Counted from the stretch's first letter, positions 46,645 to 55,579 are shown. The stretch: DNA of 64,000 nt from UBA9676 sp963741615 (GCA_963741615.1 CAVUIU010000018.1:62001-126000); one strand, 5' to 3'. Program-made: numbers and translations. The notes: generated from the letters alone by a model not told the origin.

Positions 46645-47055
46645 AGGAGCATCTGCGCTCCAGGGATCCCAGGTCGCGCAGGGGGCGAGCTGGCCGTGAG
46701 TAGCATGAGTCCCCGAGGTTCACTACCCCGTCGGCGTATCGGGCACGCGCCTCTTCGTCCCGGCCAGCGGCGATCCTGGGCGGATGACTCTGGGCCGAGG
46801 CAGGAAGTTTTCTGCTCGGAGGTATGCGGATCGGCGGATGGCAGAGTTAAAGGGTTGTGAGCAACGAGCAGACGCAGTTCGCGGAGTTCTTCCAGACCAG
46901 CTGGGAGCCCTGTCTGCGGGCGGTGGTGGCGGTCGTCGGCAGTTCGCAGCTGGCCGAAGACCAGGTGGCCGAGGCATTCGCGAGAGCCTGGGTGTCGTGG
47001 CGGAAGGTCCGCCATCATCCGGCCCCGCGGGCATGGGTGGTACGCACCGCGCTTA

Positions 47056-48168
47056 CTAAGGAGTTCGAAAGTAGCCTGACTTTGATCTTGTGATCTGGCA
47101 GGATTGTGCTGTGCGGGACAATGACGGCCGGAAGCTTGATCACAAGACGCTTGAGGCGCTGCGGATCCGGGCGGTGGATCAGGTCGGGGAAGGCGCGCAT
47201 CCCGAGGATGTGGCCGCCGCGCTGGGGCTGCACCGCAAGACGGTCTATGCCTGGCTGGCGAAATACCGCGAGGGCGGCAGGGACGCGCTGAAGGCTCAGC
47301 CGGTGCCGGGCTGGCGCCGAAGCTGGGCGGGCCGCAGTTGTCGCGGCTGTATGCGCTGATTGCCGGGCGTGATCCGCGGCAGATGCAGTTCGAGTTCGCG
47401 TTGTGGACCCGGGAGATGGTCCGCGAGGTGATCCGCCGGGAATTCGGCGTCGCGCTGTCGGTGGTCAGTGTTGGGCGGCTTTTGCGCAAGCTCGGGATGT
47501 CGCCGCAGCGGCCGCTGCACCGCGCCTATCAGCAGAATCCCGAGGCGGTCGATCGGTGGAAGCGCGAGGAGTATCCCGCTATCAAGGCGCAGGCTGAGGC
47601 CGGGGGCGCGGTCATCTACTTCGCTGATGAGGCCGGGATCCGCTCGGACTACCACGCGGGCACCACCTGGTCGCCCGTCGGCCAGACCCCGCAGGTGAAG
47701 AACACCGGCGCCCGGTATTCGGTGAACATGATCTCCGCGGTTTCCGCGAAAGGCGCGCTCCGGTTCGCCGTCTATGAGGGCACCACGAACGCCGCCACCT
47801 TCATTGACTTCTGCAAGCGGCTGCTGCACGACGCGTCCGGGCCCGTCTATCTCATCGTAGACGGGCATCCCGCCCACCGTGCCACCGCGGTAAAGCAGTA
47901 CGTCACCTCCACGGAAGGCCGCCTGAAGCTGTTCCGCCTGCCCGGCTACTCACCCGAGCTCAACCCCGATGAATGGGTCTGGAAGAACGTGAAGCACGAC
48001 CGGATCGGCAAGACCGGCGTCACCAGCAAGCAAGACCTCAAATCCAAGGCCGTCGGCGCCCTGCGACGGCTCCAGAAACGCCCCGGGCTGGTCCGGGCGT
48101 TCTTCGCCGACCCGCACCTGCGCTACATCACTGCATAACCCAGAATCGGTCGGCCTACTTACGCATAG
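47056..48168 (+). mobile_element. IS630-family insertion sequence with TA target duplication
   Basis: 1113 bp, flanked by TA at 47054-47055 and 48169-48170. The inner ends both begin CTA and carry imperfect inverted repeats (AAGTAGCCTGAC left; AAGTAGGCCGAC on the reverse strand at the right). TA targeting is the rule for IS630/Tc1-mariner elements. It contains a transposase gene that needs one frameshift to be read through. Confidence 0.85.
47111..48138 (+). CDS. IS630 family transposase, frameshifted as read
   Basis: The N-terminal helix-turn-helix part (47111 to about 47318: RDNDGRKLDHKTLEALRIRA, PEDVAAALGLHRKTVYAWLA, KYREGGRDALKAQPVPG) and the catalytic part (from about 47318: LGGPQLSRLYALIAGRDPRQ, IYFADEAGIRSDYH with the first Asp, VYLIVDGHPAHR with the second, PGYSPELNPDEWVWKNVKHD with the Glu) are in frames differing by -1. 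Some IS630 elements use programmed shifting, but no slippery string is evident near 47318, so a base loss is likelier. Confidence 0.85.
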
Positions 48169-48462
48169 TAACACCGGGGCGTCGTGGTGGCGGCGGCACC
48201 GCGAACTGCCCCTGGCCGATCACGACCTGGCGGCTCCCGGCGATCTTGACACTGGCCTTGATGCCACCTTGCTGACGGCGATATGGCGCCTGCCCCCCAG
48301 GCAGCGTGAGGTGATCGCGCTGCGGATCTTCCTTGATCTCGACACCGCCACCATCGCCAGGCAGCTGGGGATCGAAGCTGGAACGGTCCGGATGCACTTG
48401 TCCCGGGGCGTAACGGCGCTGCGCCACGAGCTCACTCCAACCACAGACATGGAGGCCGGTCG

Positions 48463-49092
48463 ATGAACGTCCACGATGAAATGAGCGACAACGAGGTGCT
48501 CCGCGCCGCGTCCGACTCCCTCTCCGGAATACCCATGCCCAGCCCCCCGAATGTGGAGGCGATCATGACCAGAGGCCGCGCTCGTCAGCGCCGTCGGCTG
48601 ATCCCCGGCGTGACCGGAGCGCTGGCCCTGGTGGCCGGGGCGACACTGGCCGTGACCACGCTGCTGCCATCTGGCCATCAGCCCAGCCATCCCGCCCGCG
48701 CCCAGCTGGCGGCCTGGATGGTAGCCAACCAGGCAGACGGCAATATCCGTGTCACCATCCGCGAGCTGCGTGACCCGGCCGGGCTGCAGCGCACACTCCG
48801 CGCCGATGGCGTCCGCGCCAGCGTCACCTTCATCGGCCAGCCGAACCCGGCTTGCCAGCCCTACGGCTTTAGCGGCAGTAAGAGCCAGCACCGTCATCTC
48901 CTGGGCAGCATGGTGACGGCGCTCCCCGGACACGGTAATCTCCGGGTCCTGGTCATCCACCCCTCGGCCTTCCCGGCCAGCGCTGGCCTTGCTATCGCCG
49001 CCGGCCACCCCGATCAGTCACCGCGCGGAGGCGGCGTCGAGCTGACGATCGGGCCCCCGGTGAAGGCCAGCCCGCAGTGCACTGGCAGCTGA
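48463..49092 (+). CDS. Membrane-anchored anti-sigma-like protein of the broken ECF module
   Basis: 209 residues: a cytosolic N-terminus (DEMSDNEVLRAASDSLSGIP, MPSPPNVEAIMTRGRARQRR), one membrane helix (LIPGVTGALALVAGATLAVT) and an extracytoplasmic domain with Cys in NPACQPYGF and SPQCTGS. ATG 48463 overlaps the sigma stop by ATGA. It is not a recognised anti-sigma family by motif, but the gene order and topology fit. With its sigma gene split, it may now be without partner. Confidence 0.7.
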   Translation: MNVHDEMSDNEVLRAASDSLSGIPMPSPPNVEAIMTRGRARQRRRLIPGVTGALALVAGATLAVTTLLPSGHQPSHPARAQLAAWMVANQADGNIRVTIRELRDPAGLQRTLRADGVRASVTFIGQPNPACQPYGFSGSKSQHRHLLGSMVTALPGHGNLRVLVIHPSAFPASAGLAIAAGHPDQSPRGGGVELTIGPPVKASPQCTGS

Positions 49093-49225
49093 CCTGCCTC
49101 CTGCTGACCAGGCAACTTCGATCACCTGGACACGAGGGCCGCGCATCAGCCCGCGGCCCTCGTGCCATGCCGTCGCCCCCCGGGCAGCGGCTATGCCCAT
49201 GGGCCGCCCCATGTCGGCTGTGTCA

Positions 49226-49290
49226 GCTTGTCCGGGAGTAACCGCTGTCGCCCCGGTTCACTGCCCTGTCGGGCACGCAGCTTCGGGCAC
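49226..49290. repeat. Dispersed repeat, copy 1 (about 63 bp)
   Basis: GCTTGTCCGGGAGTAACCG, then TCGCCCCGGTTCACTGCC and TCGGGCACGCAGC, matches copy 2 at 57439-57501 with about 80-85% identity by eye. It lies in the gene-free gap 49093-49309 just before the ISAzo13 element. Confidence 0.65.
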
Positions 49291-49309
49291 GTCGTCCGGC
49301 TCGCTTAGG

Positions 49310-50608
49310 GCTCGCGAAGAAATAAGTTAGGACTGCATCGGCGTGTCGCCCGCCGCCGGGTGGATCGCGTAGTTCCAGTCACCGTGGAACTGGCTGCGGA
49401 TGATCGGCAGGGCTTCGATCTGCTTCTTCGTGTACTTGATGCCGGTCGGGTAGGTGCTGTCGTCCAGCTCGGCGTGCACGGTGAGCCCTGTGGTGGTGCG
49501 GGTGGCGCTGATCAGCTCGATGATGGCCTGGTGGCTGGTCAGCGGCCGACCGCGCCAGTTGAGGGTGATCTGGGAGAACAGCCGGTGCTCGATTTTGTTC
49601 CATTTGCTGGTGCCGGGCGGGAAGTGGCAGCAGGTGATCGCCAGGCCGGTCTCGGCTGCCAGCCGGGCGAGCTCGATCTTCCAGGCGTAGATCCGGTAAC
49701 TGTTGGAGCCGCCGGCGTCGGCGCAGACCAGCAGCCCGCTGGCCTGCGGGTAGCGGTTCTTGCCGGTGGTGTTCCACCAGCGGCGCAGTGCGGCCACGGC
49801 GAAGGCGGCGGTGTCGTGGTCGGTGCCGACGGACACCCAGCCGGTGTTGGCGCCCAGGTCGTAGATGCCGTAGGGGATCGCTTTGCCTTCCGCGTCGCCA
49901 GGGAAGTCGTGCACGTTCACCCGATCGGGGTGCCCGGCGGGCTGGTACTCCTTCCCGCCGTTCTTGAACGAGCCCACGAGCTCTTTCTTTTTGGTGTCGA
50001 CTGACACCACCGGCTGCCCGGCCGCCAGGTACTCCCGCACCTGAGTGTTGATGTGGGCGAACTGGGCGTCCCGGTCCTCGTGCTGGGCGCCCTCGGTGAC
50101 CTTGGCATTGCCCTGCAGGCTGTAACCCTGCTCGCGCAGCATCCGCGCCACCGTCCGGTCCGACGCTGGATGCCCCGCGGCGCTGAGCGCGGCGGCCAGG
50201 TTCCTGGTGGACTTGGTCGTCCAGCACAGCGGCGACTCCGGATCCCCGCGCGTCTCCGGATCCACCAACTCCCTCAGCGCCGGAGCCAGCTGCGGGTCGG
50301 TGCTGGCCAGCTTCTTGCGCCCGCCTCCAGGCGCCCGTACCCGCGGCTCCGGCTTCCCCTCCACCTCCCGCACGCCCCGCGCGACCGTATCCGGGTGCAC
50401 CCCGGTCGCCTCGGCGACCGCCTTGATGCCGCCCCGCCCCAGGTCATGAGCCTCCGCCCCGAGCAGCAGGCGGCGCTGCCGCTCATCCAGATGCGGGCGC
50501 AGCACCGCATACTTCCGCGCCACCGACTCCGCCGCCTGCACACTGCCGTCCATACCACAAACGGTAGGCCTCGCGGAGCAGAAAACCTAGATTATTTTGT
50601 CGCGCAAC
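49310..50608 (-). mobile_element. ISAzo13-family insertion sequence with 6-bp target duplication
   Basis: 1299 bp, flanked by direct repeats CTTAGG (49304-49309 and 50609-50614). Terminal inverted repeats of about 22 bp: GCTCGCGAAGAAATAAG at the left and, on the reverse strand, GTTGCGCGACAAAATAATC at the right. The single transposase gene is intact. Confidence 0.85.
49327..50553 (-). CDS. ISAzo13 family transposase
   Basis: 408-residue DDE-type transposase. The N-terminal helix-turn-helix region is RRLLLGAEAHDLGRGGIKAV, AEATGVHPDTVARGVREVEG. The catalytic part shows PVVSVDTKKKELVGSFKNGG (Asp of VDTKK), LLVCADAGGSNSYRIYAWK (second Asp) and CCHFPPGTSKWNKIEHRLFS (Glu of KIEH). These are ISAzo13 hallmarks. 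The frame is intact; ATG 50553. Confidence 0.92.
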   Translation of the reverse strand: MDGSVQAAESVARKYAVLRPHLDERQRRLLLGAEAHDLGRGGIKAVAEATGVHPDTVARGVREVEGKPEPRVRAPGGGRKKLASTDPQLAPALRELVDPETRGDPESPLCWTTKSTRNLAAALSAAGHPASDRTVARMLREQGYSLQGNAKVTEGAQHEDRDAQFAHINTQVREYLAAGQPVVSVDTKKKELVGSFKNGGKEYQPAGHPDRVNVHDFPGDAEGKAIPYGIYDLGANTGWVSVGTDHDTAAFAVAALRRWWNTTGKNRYPQASGLLVCADAGGSNSYRIYAWKIELARLAAETGLAITCCHFPPGTSKWNKIEHRLFSQITLNWRGRPLTSHQAIIELISATRTTTGLTVHAELDDSTYPTGIKYTKKQIEALPIIRSQFHGDWNYAIHPAAGDTPMQS

Positions 50609-50695
50609 CTTAGGCCGTGTGACTGATGCCGGGGCCTTGTTTGGTTGCGATACGCTCCGTTGCCGATTGGCCGCCACACGCGAAGCCCGGATGAC

Positions 50696-51223
50696 ATGAA
50701 CACACCGCGAACCAGTATCCGTCTCATTAGGCCAGGCGACGCCGAGGCGCTGGCTGCCCACCTCTCCCGCGATGCCGAAGCCTTCGCCCGGTGGGATCCA
50801 GAGCGCCCGCCTGAGTTCTACACCCACGGCGTGCAGCGCAGTCGTATCGAAGGCATGCTCATGAGGCATGACAACGGTGAAGTATGGCCCGGCGTGGTCC
50901 TGGCCGATGACGTTGTCATCGGGCAGGTAACGGCCCAGAACATCCTGCTCGGCGCGTGGCGGAAAGCAGAGCTGGGTTACTGGATCGCGTACCCGCACCA
51001 GGGACAGGGGCATGCCACACGCGCGGTCAGTCTGGCGGTCCAGATGATGACCACCGAGCTTAAGCTGCATCGCGCCGAGGCCATCACCGATATGGACAAT
51101 CTGGGCTCACAGCATGTGCTCCGCAATAACGGGTTCCTGCCGTGCGGGGTCCTCCGATCGCGCATCTTCACCGCCGGGATGTGGCACGACGAGATCTTGT
51201 GGGAACGACTGCTGGACCAGTAG
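50696..51223 (+). CDS. GNAT acetyltransferase, RimJ/RimL-like
   Basis: 175 residues of N-acetyltransferase fold: TSIRLIRPGDAEALAAHLSR, acetyl-CoA loop GYWIAYPHQGQGHATRAVSL (Q/R-x-x-G-x-G/A), and HRAEAITDMDNLGSQHVLRN NGFLPCGVLR, typical of ribosomal-protein-alanine acetyltransferases and related antibiotic-resistance or metabolite enzymes. ATG 50696 starts MNTPRTS. It lies between the ISAzo13 element and a truncated gene remnant, so its context is uninformative. Confidence 0.88.
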   Translation: MNTPRTSIRLIRPGDAEALAAHLSRDAEAFARWDPERPPEFYTHGVQRSRIEGMLMRHDNGEVWPGVVLADDVVIGQVTAQNILLGAWRKAELGYWIAYPHQGQGHATRAVSLAVQMMTTELKLHRAEAITDMDNLGSQHVLRNNGFLPCGVLRSRIFTAGMWHDEILWERLLDQ

Positions 51224-51349
51224 CCGCGTCATGCGTCGAGCCACCTGGAAGGGCCGATCCTGGTCTCCGCTCTGACGCTGAGATGGAGCGGGCCGAGCAC
51301 AGGCACGCAACGGGCACGGAAGCGCCGGAAGGCCTCGTGAAGATCCGGC

Positions 51350-51442
51350 TTGGCCATCACCGCCGCCATCCCACCGGTCTTCGAGGCCTACACCACGGTC
51401 GTGCTGCCGCACGGCCCGGACGGCCAACTCACAGCAGGCTGA
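51350..51442 (+). pseudogene. N-terminal remnant of a conserved actinobacterial hypothetical protein
   Basis: GLAITAAIPPVFEAYTTVVL then PHGPDGQLTAG and a stop. The AIPPVFEAYATVVLP word is, from memory, the start of a roughly 150-residue Streptomyces hypothetical protein. The copy ends abruptly at the end of the neighbouring aldolase gene, so a rearrangement break is likely here. Confidence 0.4.
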
Positions 51443-52193
51443 CTGCAGTGTCAACGGCAGCCGCCACGTCGTTGTCCGGCGGGTACAGCAGGTTGCGCCC
51501 GGCAACCAGGCCGCGCACGCCCGGCAGCTGCAGTGCCTTCTGCCACCGGGTGAACATCTCGTCGGGCCGGTCGTCGGCGTCACCGCCGAGCAGCAGCAGC
51601 GGCAGGGTGGACGCCTCGGTCACCCGCTCCATCTCGTCCACCACAGGGATCTTGAGCCAGCTGTAGGCGGAGGTATCCCCCAGCCCGGACGCGATCGCCA
51701 TCGACCTGATCACCGCGTCGGGCGTCAGGTCGTTGCGGGTGCGGCCGCCCACCTTGTGCACCATGAACGGCTCGATGAGCGCGACCGTCCGGTGGGACGC
51801 GAGCTCGCTGACCGCCTCCGCGCAGGCGGCAAGGGTGGATGCGGTGGCCGGATCGTCCATACCGATCCGGAGCAGCATCTTCCCGGCGTCCAGCCCGCTG
51901 GCCGCGATCGCTCCGGCGTGGTAGCCGGTGAACCGGTCGTCCATCTCGAACGCCGCACCGGGCAGGCCACCTCGGTTCATCGACCCGATGGCCAGCCTGT
52001 CGTCAAGGGCGCCGATCACGAGCAGGTCCTCGATGATGTCGGCGGTGCCGAGTGCCCCGTCCACCCGGGGACGGCTGAGCGCGACCAGAACCCGGTCCAG
52101 CAGGTCGAAACGGTTGGCCATGGCCATGGGCCGGTCGCCGACCCCGAGCGCGCCGCGGGCGGCATGATCGCGGTCCCGCCCCTCTCTGCCCAA
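51429..52193 (-). CDS. Cgl0159-like (beta/alpha)8 aldolase, 5'-truncated
   Basis: 254 residues. MGREGRDRDHAARGALGVGD picks up the family only from its DHPARGALGVGD strand, so about 40-45 N-terminal residues of the TIM barrel found in homologues are missing. The rest is regular: GSMNRGGLPGAAFEMDDRFT, MLLRIGMDDPATASTLAACA, TSAYSWLKIPVVDEMERV (Schiff-base Lys of the class I aldolase) and LPGVRGLVAGRNLLYPPDND. TTG 52193 is the only plausible start. It is probably a non-functional relic of an inositol/sugar catabolic cluster. Confidence 0.7.
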   Translation of the reverse strand: MGREGRDRDHAARGALGVGDRPMAMANRFDLLDRVLVALSRPRVDGALGTADIIEDLLVIGALDDRLAIGSMNRGGLPGAAFEMDDRFTGYHAGAIAASGLDAGKMLLRIGMDDPATASTLAACAEAVSELASHRTVALIEPFMVHKVGGRTRNDLTPDAVIRSMAIASGLGDTSAYSWLKIPVVDEMERVTEASTLPLLLLGGDADDRPDEMFTRWQKALQLPGVRGLVAGRNLLYPPDNDVAAAVDTAVSLL

Positions 52194-52540
52194 GTCCCGG
52201 TCTCAGTCGTGCCGGGTATGCCGGCGCTGCTGCTCACGGAACGGCTCACGAGATGTCTACACTTGGGAAGCTGAGGCCGTTAAGAGCTTGTCCTGACAAA
52301 CTAGCTTTCCCGGAAGGCGGGACCGCCACCCCGGTTAGGAACCCTGGCCGGTCAAAGGTGCGCAGGTCCGGTGCGCCCTGGGGCGAGCTGAGCCTAGGCA
52401 GGCCGTTCGGTCCTGGCGTCCGGTTGCAATGCGGTCTCAGCCTTCCAGCAAAAAAGTCATTAGATATTGACATACTTCCTTGTATCGGGCACGGTAGCCG
52501 CACCGGCAAGAGCACCGAAGCGGATCGGTGGGGTGAGCTG
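52194..52540. other. Gene-free rearranged stretch with promoter-like element
   Basis: There is no supported gene. TTGTC-CT-GACAA (about 52288-52299) is a perfect dyad, AGATATTGACATACTT (about 52463-52478) holds a TTGACA box, and base composition is lower in GC near 52455-52490 than elsewhere. It may be the promoter region of the former ABC-transporter or polyol operon. Confidence 0.4.
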
Positions 52541-53077
52541 ATGTCCGGGCTGCGGTTCGACCATGTGTGGAAGATGTACAGCCCCCAGTCGCCCGCTGTA
52601 GCGGATCTCGACCTGGGATCACCGAAGGTGAGTTCCTCGTCCTGGTCGGGCCGTCTGGCTGCGGTCCGCGCCGCCACCGACGGGCTGGGCGCCGACATCG
52701 TCATCGACTGCAGCGGATTCCCGGAGACCTTCACCGAGTCGCTGGCCATGGTGCGGACGGGCGGGGTGGTCATTGAGGCCGGCACGTTCGTCAACCTGGG
52801 CCCGGTGCCGGTGAACCCCAATTCCGCGATCTGCACGCGGAACGTGGCGGTGCTCGGCGTCAGCGGCGAGAAGGCGACCGCCTACGAGCCGTCCATGCGC
52901 CTGATGGCGGCGAACCTCTCCCGTTACCCACTGGACAAGATCGTCACGCACCGGTTCGGCCTGGCACGCGCCGCCGACGCGCTCGTGGTCGCGCGGTCCG
53001 ACGACGCGATGCAGGTGGTGATCGACCCGGCCGATGCCCAGCCGGATGACGACGAGGCCAGGGGAGAGAGCTCGTGA
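52541..53077 (+). pseudogene. Deletion chimera: ABC-transporter ATPase N-terminus joined to zinc alcohol dehydrogenase C-terminus
   Basis: The 5' part reads MSGLRFDHVWKMYSPQSPAV ADLDLG, the start of a MalK/UgpC-type ATPase; in a neighbouring frame ITEGEFLVLVGPSGCG (Walker A without its KS/T) continues to about 52662, so one base is also missing. From about 52665 the first frame becomes the nucleotide-binding and C-terminal part of a threonine/alcohol dehydrogenase-like MDR: ATDGLGADIVIDCSGFPETF, VLGVSGEKATAYEPSMRL, SRYPLDKIVTHRFGLARAAD. The 178-codon frame is open, but the product lacks both active sites. GTGA overlaps the next gene. Confidence 0.8.
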
Positions 53078-54177
53078 GCACGCGGCAGCGCGTTGGCGTG
53101 GTGGGCACCGGGACCATCGCGCAGGTGATGCACCTGCACTACCTCGACGAGCTCGCGGATTCCTTCGAGGTAGCCGCGGTGTGCGACGTGGTGGCGGAGA
53201 ACGCCCGGGCCTGTGCCCAGCGCTACGGCATCGGCGCCGTCTTCACGGACTGGCGCGAGCTGATCCAGGCTCCGCTGGACGCGGTGCTCGTGCTGACCTC
53301 AGGCAGCCACGCCCCCATCGCCGTGGCGGCGGCGCAGGCCGGGCTGCACGTCCTGGTGGAGAAGCCGATGTGCTTCTCGGTCAGCGAGGGGCAGGCGATG
53401 ATCGCCGCAGCGGAACGGGCCGGCGTGACGCTGATGGTCGCCTATCCGAAGCGCTACGACCCGGCGTACACGCGGTTCAAGAAAGAGGCCAGCGAGCTGG
53501 CCGGGCCCCGCCTGCTGCGCGTCACCACGTTCGAGTCGCCGTTCCTCCCCTACATCGAGCACTATCCCCTGCCCCCGCGGGGACCGGTGCCGGACGATGT
53601 CGCGAACCGGCTGCGGGCCGAGACCGAGGCGAGCCTCGCGTCCGCGATCGGGGACGCGAGCGAGTTCGAGCGCCGGGCCTACCACATGGTCCTGCTGGAC
53701 ACGCTGGTCCATGAGCTGAACACCGTACGCGGCCTGCTCGGGGAGCCCGACCGGCTGGACTACGTGGACCTGCGGGATGGCAGCCTGACCGCGATGCTCT
53801 CCTTCGGAGACCTGCCCGTCGCTATCCACTGGATAGACCTGCCCGGCATCGCCCGCTACCAGATGGAGTTCGCGCTGTACGCACCGGACCGCCGGGTGAC
53901 CCTCAGTTTCCCGTCCCCGTTCCTGCGCAACGAGCCGGCCACGATCGAGATCGAGGGCGGGGACCCCGGCACCGCCCGGTCGTGGCGGAGCGAGGAAGTC
54001 GTTTCCTACCAGAGCGCGTTCAAGCAGGAGCTCATCGCCTTCCACACCTGCGCAACCACCGGCGCGCGGCCCGTGACCTCGGGCCCGGACGGACTCCGGG
54101 ACATCGCCCTGTGCCAGGCGATCATCGACAGCCACCGCCGGGCCATGCCGGTCGATCACCCCACCCGCACCAGCTGA
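53074..54177 (+). CDS. Gfo/Idh/MocA family oxidoreductase
   Basis: 367-residue NAD(P)-dependent sugar or polyol dehydrogenase. Rossmann loop RVGVVGTGTIAQVMHLHYLD; the signature VLVEKPMCFS with the catalytic Lys; AYPKRYDPAYTRF; and the C-terminal sheet with HELNTVRGLLG (H-D/E substrate residues) and FGDLPVAIHWIDLPG. GTG 53074 overlaps the chimera stop, which shows the old operon order ADH then oxidoreductase. It is the only intact catabolic gene of the cluster, followed 28 bp later by the YhfX-like gene. Confidence 0.88.
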   Translation: MSTRQRVGVVGTGTIAQVMHLHYLDELADSFEVAAVCDVVAENARACAQRYGIGAVFTDWRELIQAPLDAVLVLTSGSHAPIAVAAAQAGLHVLVEKPMCFSVSEGQAMIAAAERAGVTLMVAYPKRYDPAYTRFKKEASELAGPRLLRVTTFESPFLPYIEHYPLPPRGPVPDDVANRLRAETEASLASAIGDASEFERRAYHMVLLDTLVHELNTVRGLLGEPDRLDYVDLRDGSLTAMLSFGDLPVAIHWIDLPGIARYQMEFALYAPDRRVTLSFPSPFLRNEPATIEIEGGDPGTARSWRSEEVVSYQSAFKQELIAFHTCATTGARPVTSGPDGLRDIALCQAIIDSHRRAMPVDHPTRTS

Positions 54178-54205
54178 CTCATGGCTCTCGCCCGGGGAGA
54201 CCCGC

Positions 54206-55428
54206 ATGTTCCTAGAGGTCCTTCGGCGCCGCAACCCTGAGTTCCTGCGCGCCGCGGCCGACCTGCACATACGGGGCGTGGTCCCCGCCAACAGCTACGT
54301 CCTCGACCTCGACGCCATCACGGCGAATGCCAGGGCGCTCAGCGAGGAAGCGGCCAGGCACGGGCTGATGGTATTCGCCATGACCAAGCAGGCGGGGCGC
54401 AACCCGCCGTTCTGCGCCGCGGTACGGGCAGGCGGGATCGCTGCGGCGGTCGCCGTGGACATGGCCGATGCCCGTGCCGTGCGTGCCGCGGGCATCCGGC
54501 TTGGCCACATCGGCCACCTGGTTCAGGTCCCGTTGCACGAAGCGGCCGAGGCCGCCTCGTTCGAGCCGGGCTTCTGGACGGTATTCGGCATGGCCAAAGC
54601 CGGCGAAGCCGCGGCCGCCAGCGAGGCCGGCAGCAGGGTGCAGGAACTCCTGCTCAGAATCCACGCGGATGGCGACCGGTTCTCTGAAGCGCACCGGGGC
54701 GGGTTCCCCGCCGACGGGATCCTCAGGGCAGCGGACGATGTCGACAGGCTGGCCGGGGCACGGTTTGCTGGGGTCACCTCCTACCCCGCGATGCTCTTCT
54801 CCGAGCGGGACGCCGCAGCCGTGCCGACGCATAACCTGGCCACGCTCTCCCGGGCCGCCACCCTGCTCCGCCACGCCGGCCGGACCCCACATGTCAACGC
54901 GCCGGGCGCCACGAGCACCGTCCTGCTGGCGAAGCTCGCGGCGGCGGGTGCGACCCAGGTAGAGCCGGGGCACGCGCTGACCGGCACCACCCCCCTGCAC
55001 GCGATCCGCGATGACCTGCCGGAAGTGCCGGCCGCCGCCTACCTCACGGAGGTTTCCCATCTGCACGGCGGCCGTGCCTATGCTTCGGTGGCGGGTTCTA
55101 TGTCAACCCGGTCTTCGCTGCCTACCGGGTTCGCGCCCTGGTGGTGCCGGGCGGGGACTTCGATTCCGCCTTCGTCGCCGACGCGGACCTGCCGCCGCCG
55201 TCCGCGATCGACTACTACGCCACGCTGAGCCCCGCCTCCGCGTCCCACGGCGCGGCGGGCGCGGCGATCAATCCCGGCGACACGGTGCTCTTCGGGTTCC
55301 GCATCCAGGCTTTCGTCACCCGCGCCTATGTAGCCCCCATCGGCGGCGTCCGCGACGCAGCCCCGGCGGCTGCGGGGATCTGGGCCACGGACGGGCGGCC
55401 TGCACTGCGGCCGACTGGCTCCGGTTAG
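54206..55428 (+). pseudogene. YhfX-like PLP-dependent enzyme (alanine-racemase fold), frameshifted
   Basis: The first frame (54206 to about 55087) carries SYVLDLDAITANARALSEEA, VFAMTKQAGRNPPFCAAVRA (PLP lysine in AMTKQ), GVTSYPAMLF and YLTEVSHLHGGRAYA. A base is missing near 55087; the second frame goes on FGGGFYVNPVFAAYRVRALV VPGGDFDSAFVAD to the stop at 55428. Restoring one base gives about 408 residues, normal for the YhfX family. The function of YhfX proteins is not settled; they accompany Gfo/Idh/MocA enzymes and phosphosugar genes. Confidence 0.8.
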
Positions 55429-55565
55429 TCCTCCAGCCGCACTTCGTGACGGGTTCCATGGCCGCCGGCCACTGCCACCGACCAGGACAGCGTTGCTGTC
55501 ACTTCTGCTGTCACCCGTGCCGGGTGTAGCAGCGGTAGCCACTGATGGACTGGAGTGACATTGGC

Positions 55566-55579
55566 GGCCCCGCGGGGCC
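55566..55579. terminator. Perfect GC palindrome before the phosphoesterase gene
   Basis: GGCCCCG-CGGGGCC is self-complementary over 14 bp, 137 bp after the YhfX-like gene end and 46 bp before the next start. It can be a terminator stem or a leader hairpin. Confidence 0.35.

Larger units (their letters stand above)
46857..48466 (+). pseudogene. ECF sigma factor (SigE-like family) split by an IS630 insertion
   Basis: The 5' part (46857-47055) encodes SNEQTQFAEFFQTSWEPCLR, region 2 (SQLAEDQVAEAFARAWVSWR) and PRAWVVRTAL. The 3' part (from 48171) encodes NTGASWWRRHRELPLADHDL and region 4 (RLPPRQREVIALRIFLDLDT, ATIARQLGIEAGTVRMHLSR). Removing bases 47056-48170 joins them in frame as RTAL-NTGASWW, giving a complete protein of 164 residues. 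The gene is therefore an insertion mutant rather than a fragment. It is followed by an ATGA-coupled anti-sigma-like gene. Confidence 0.88.
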
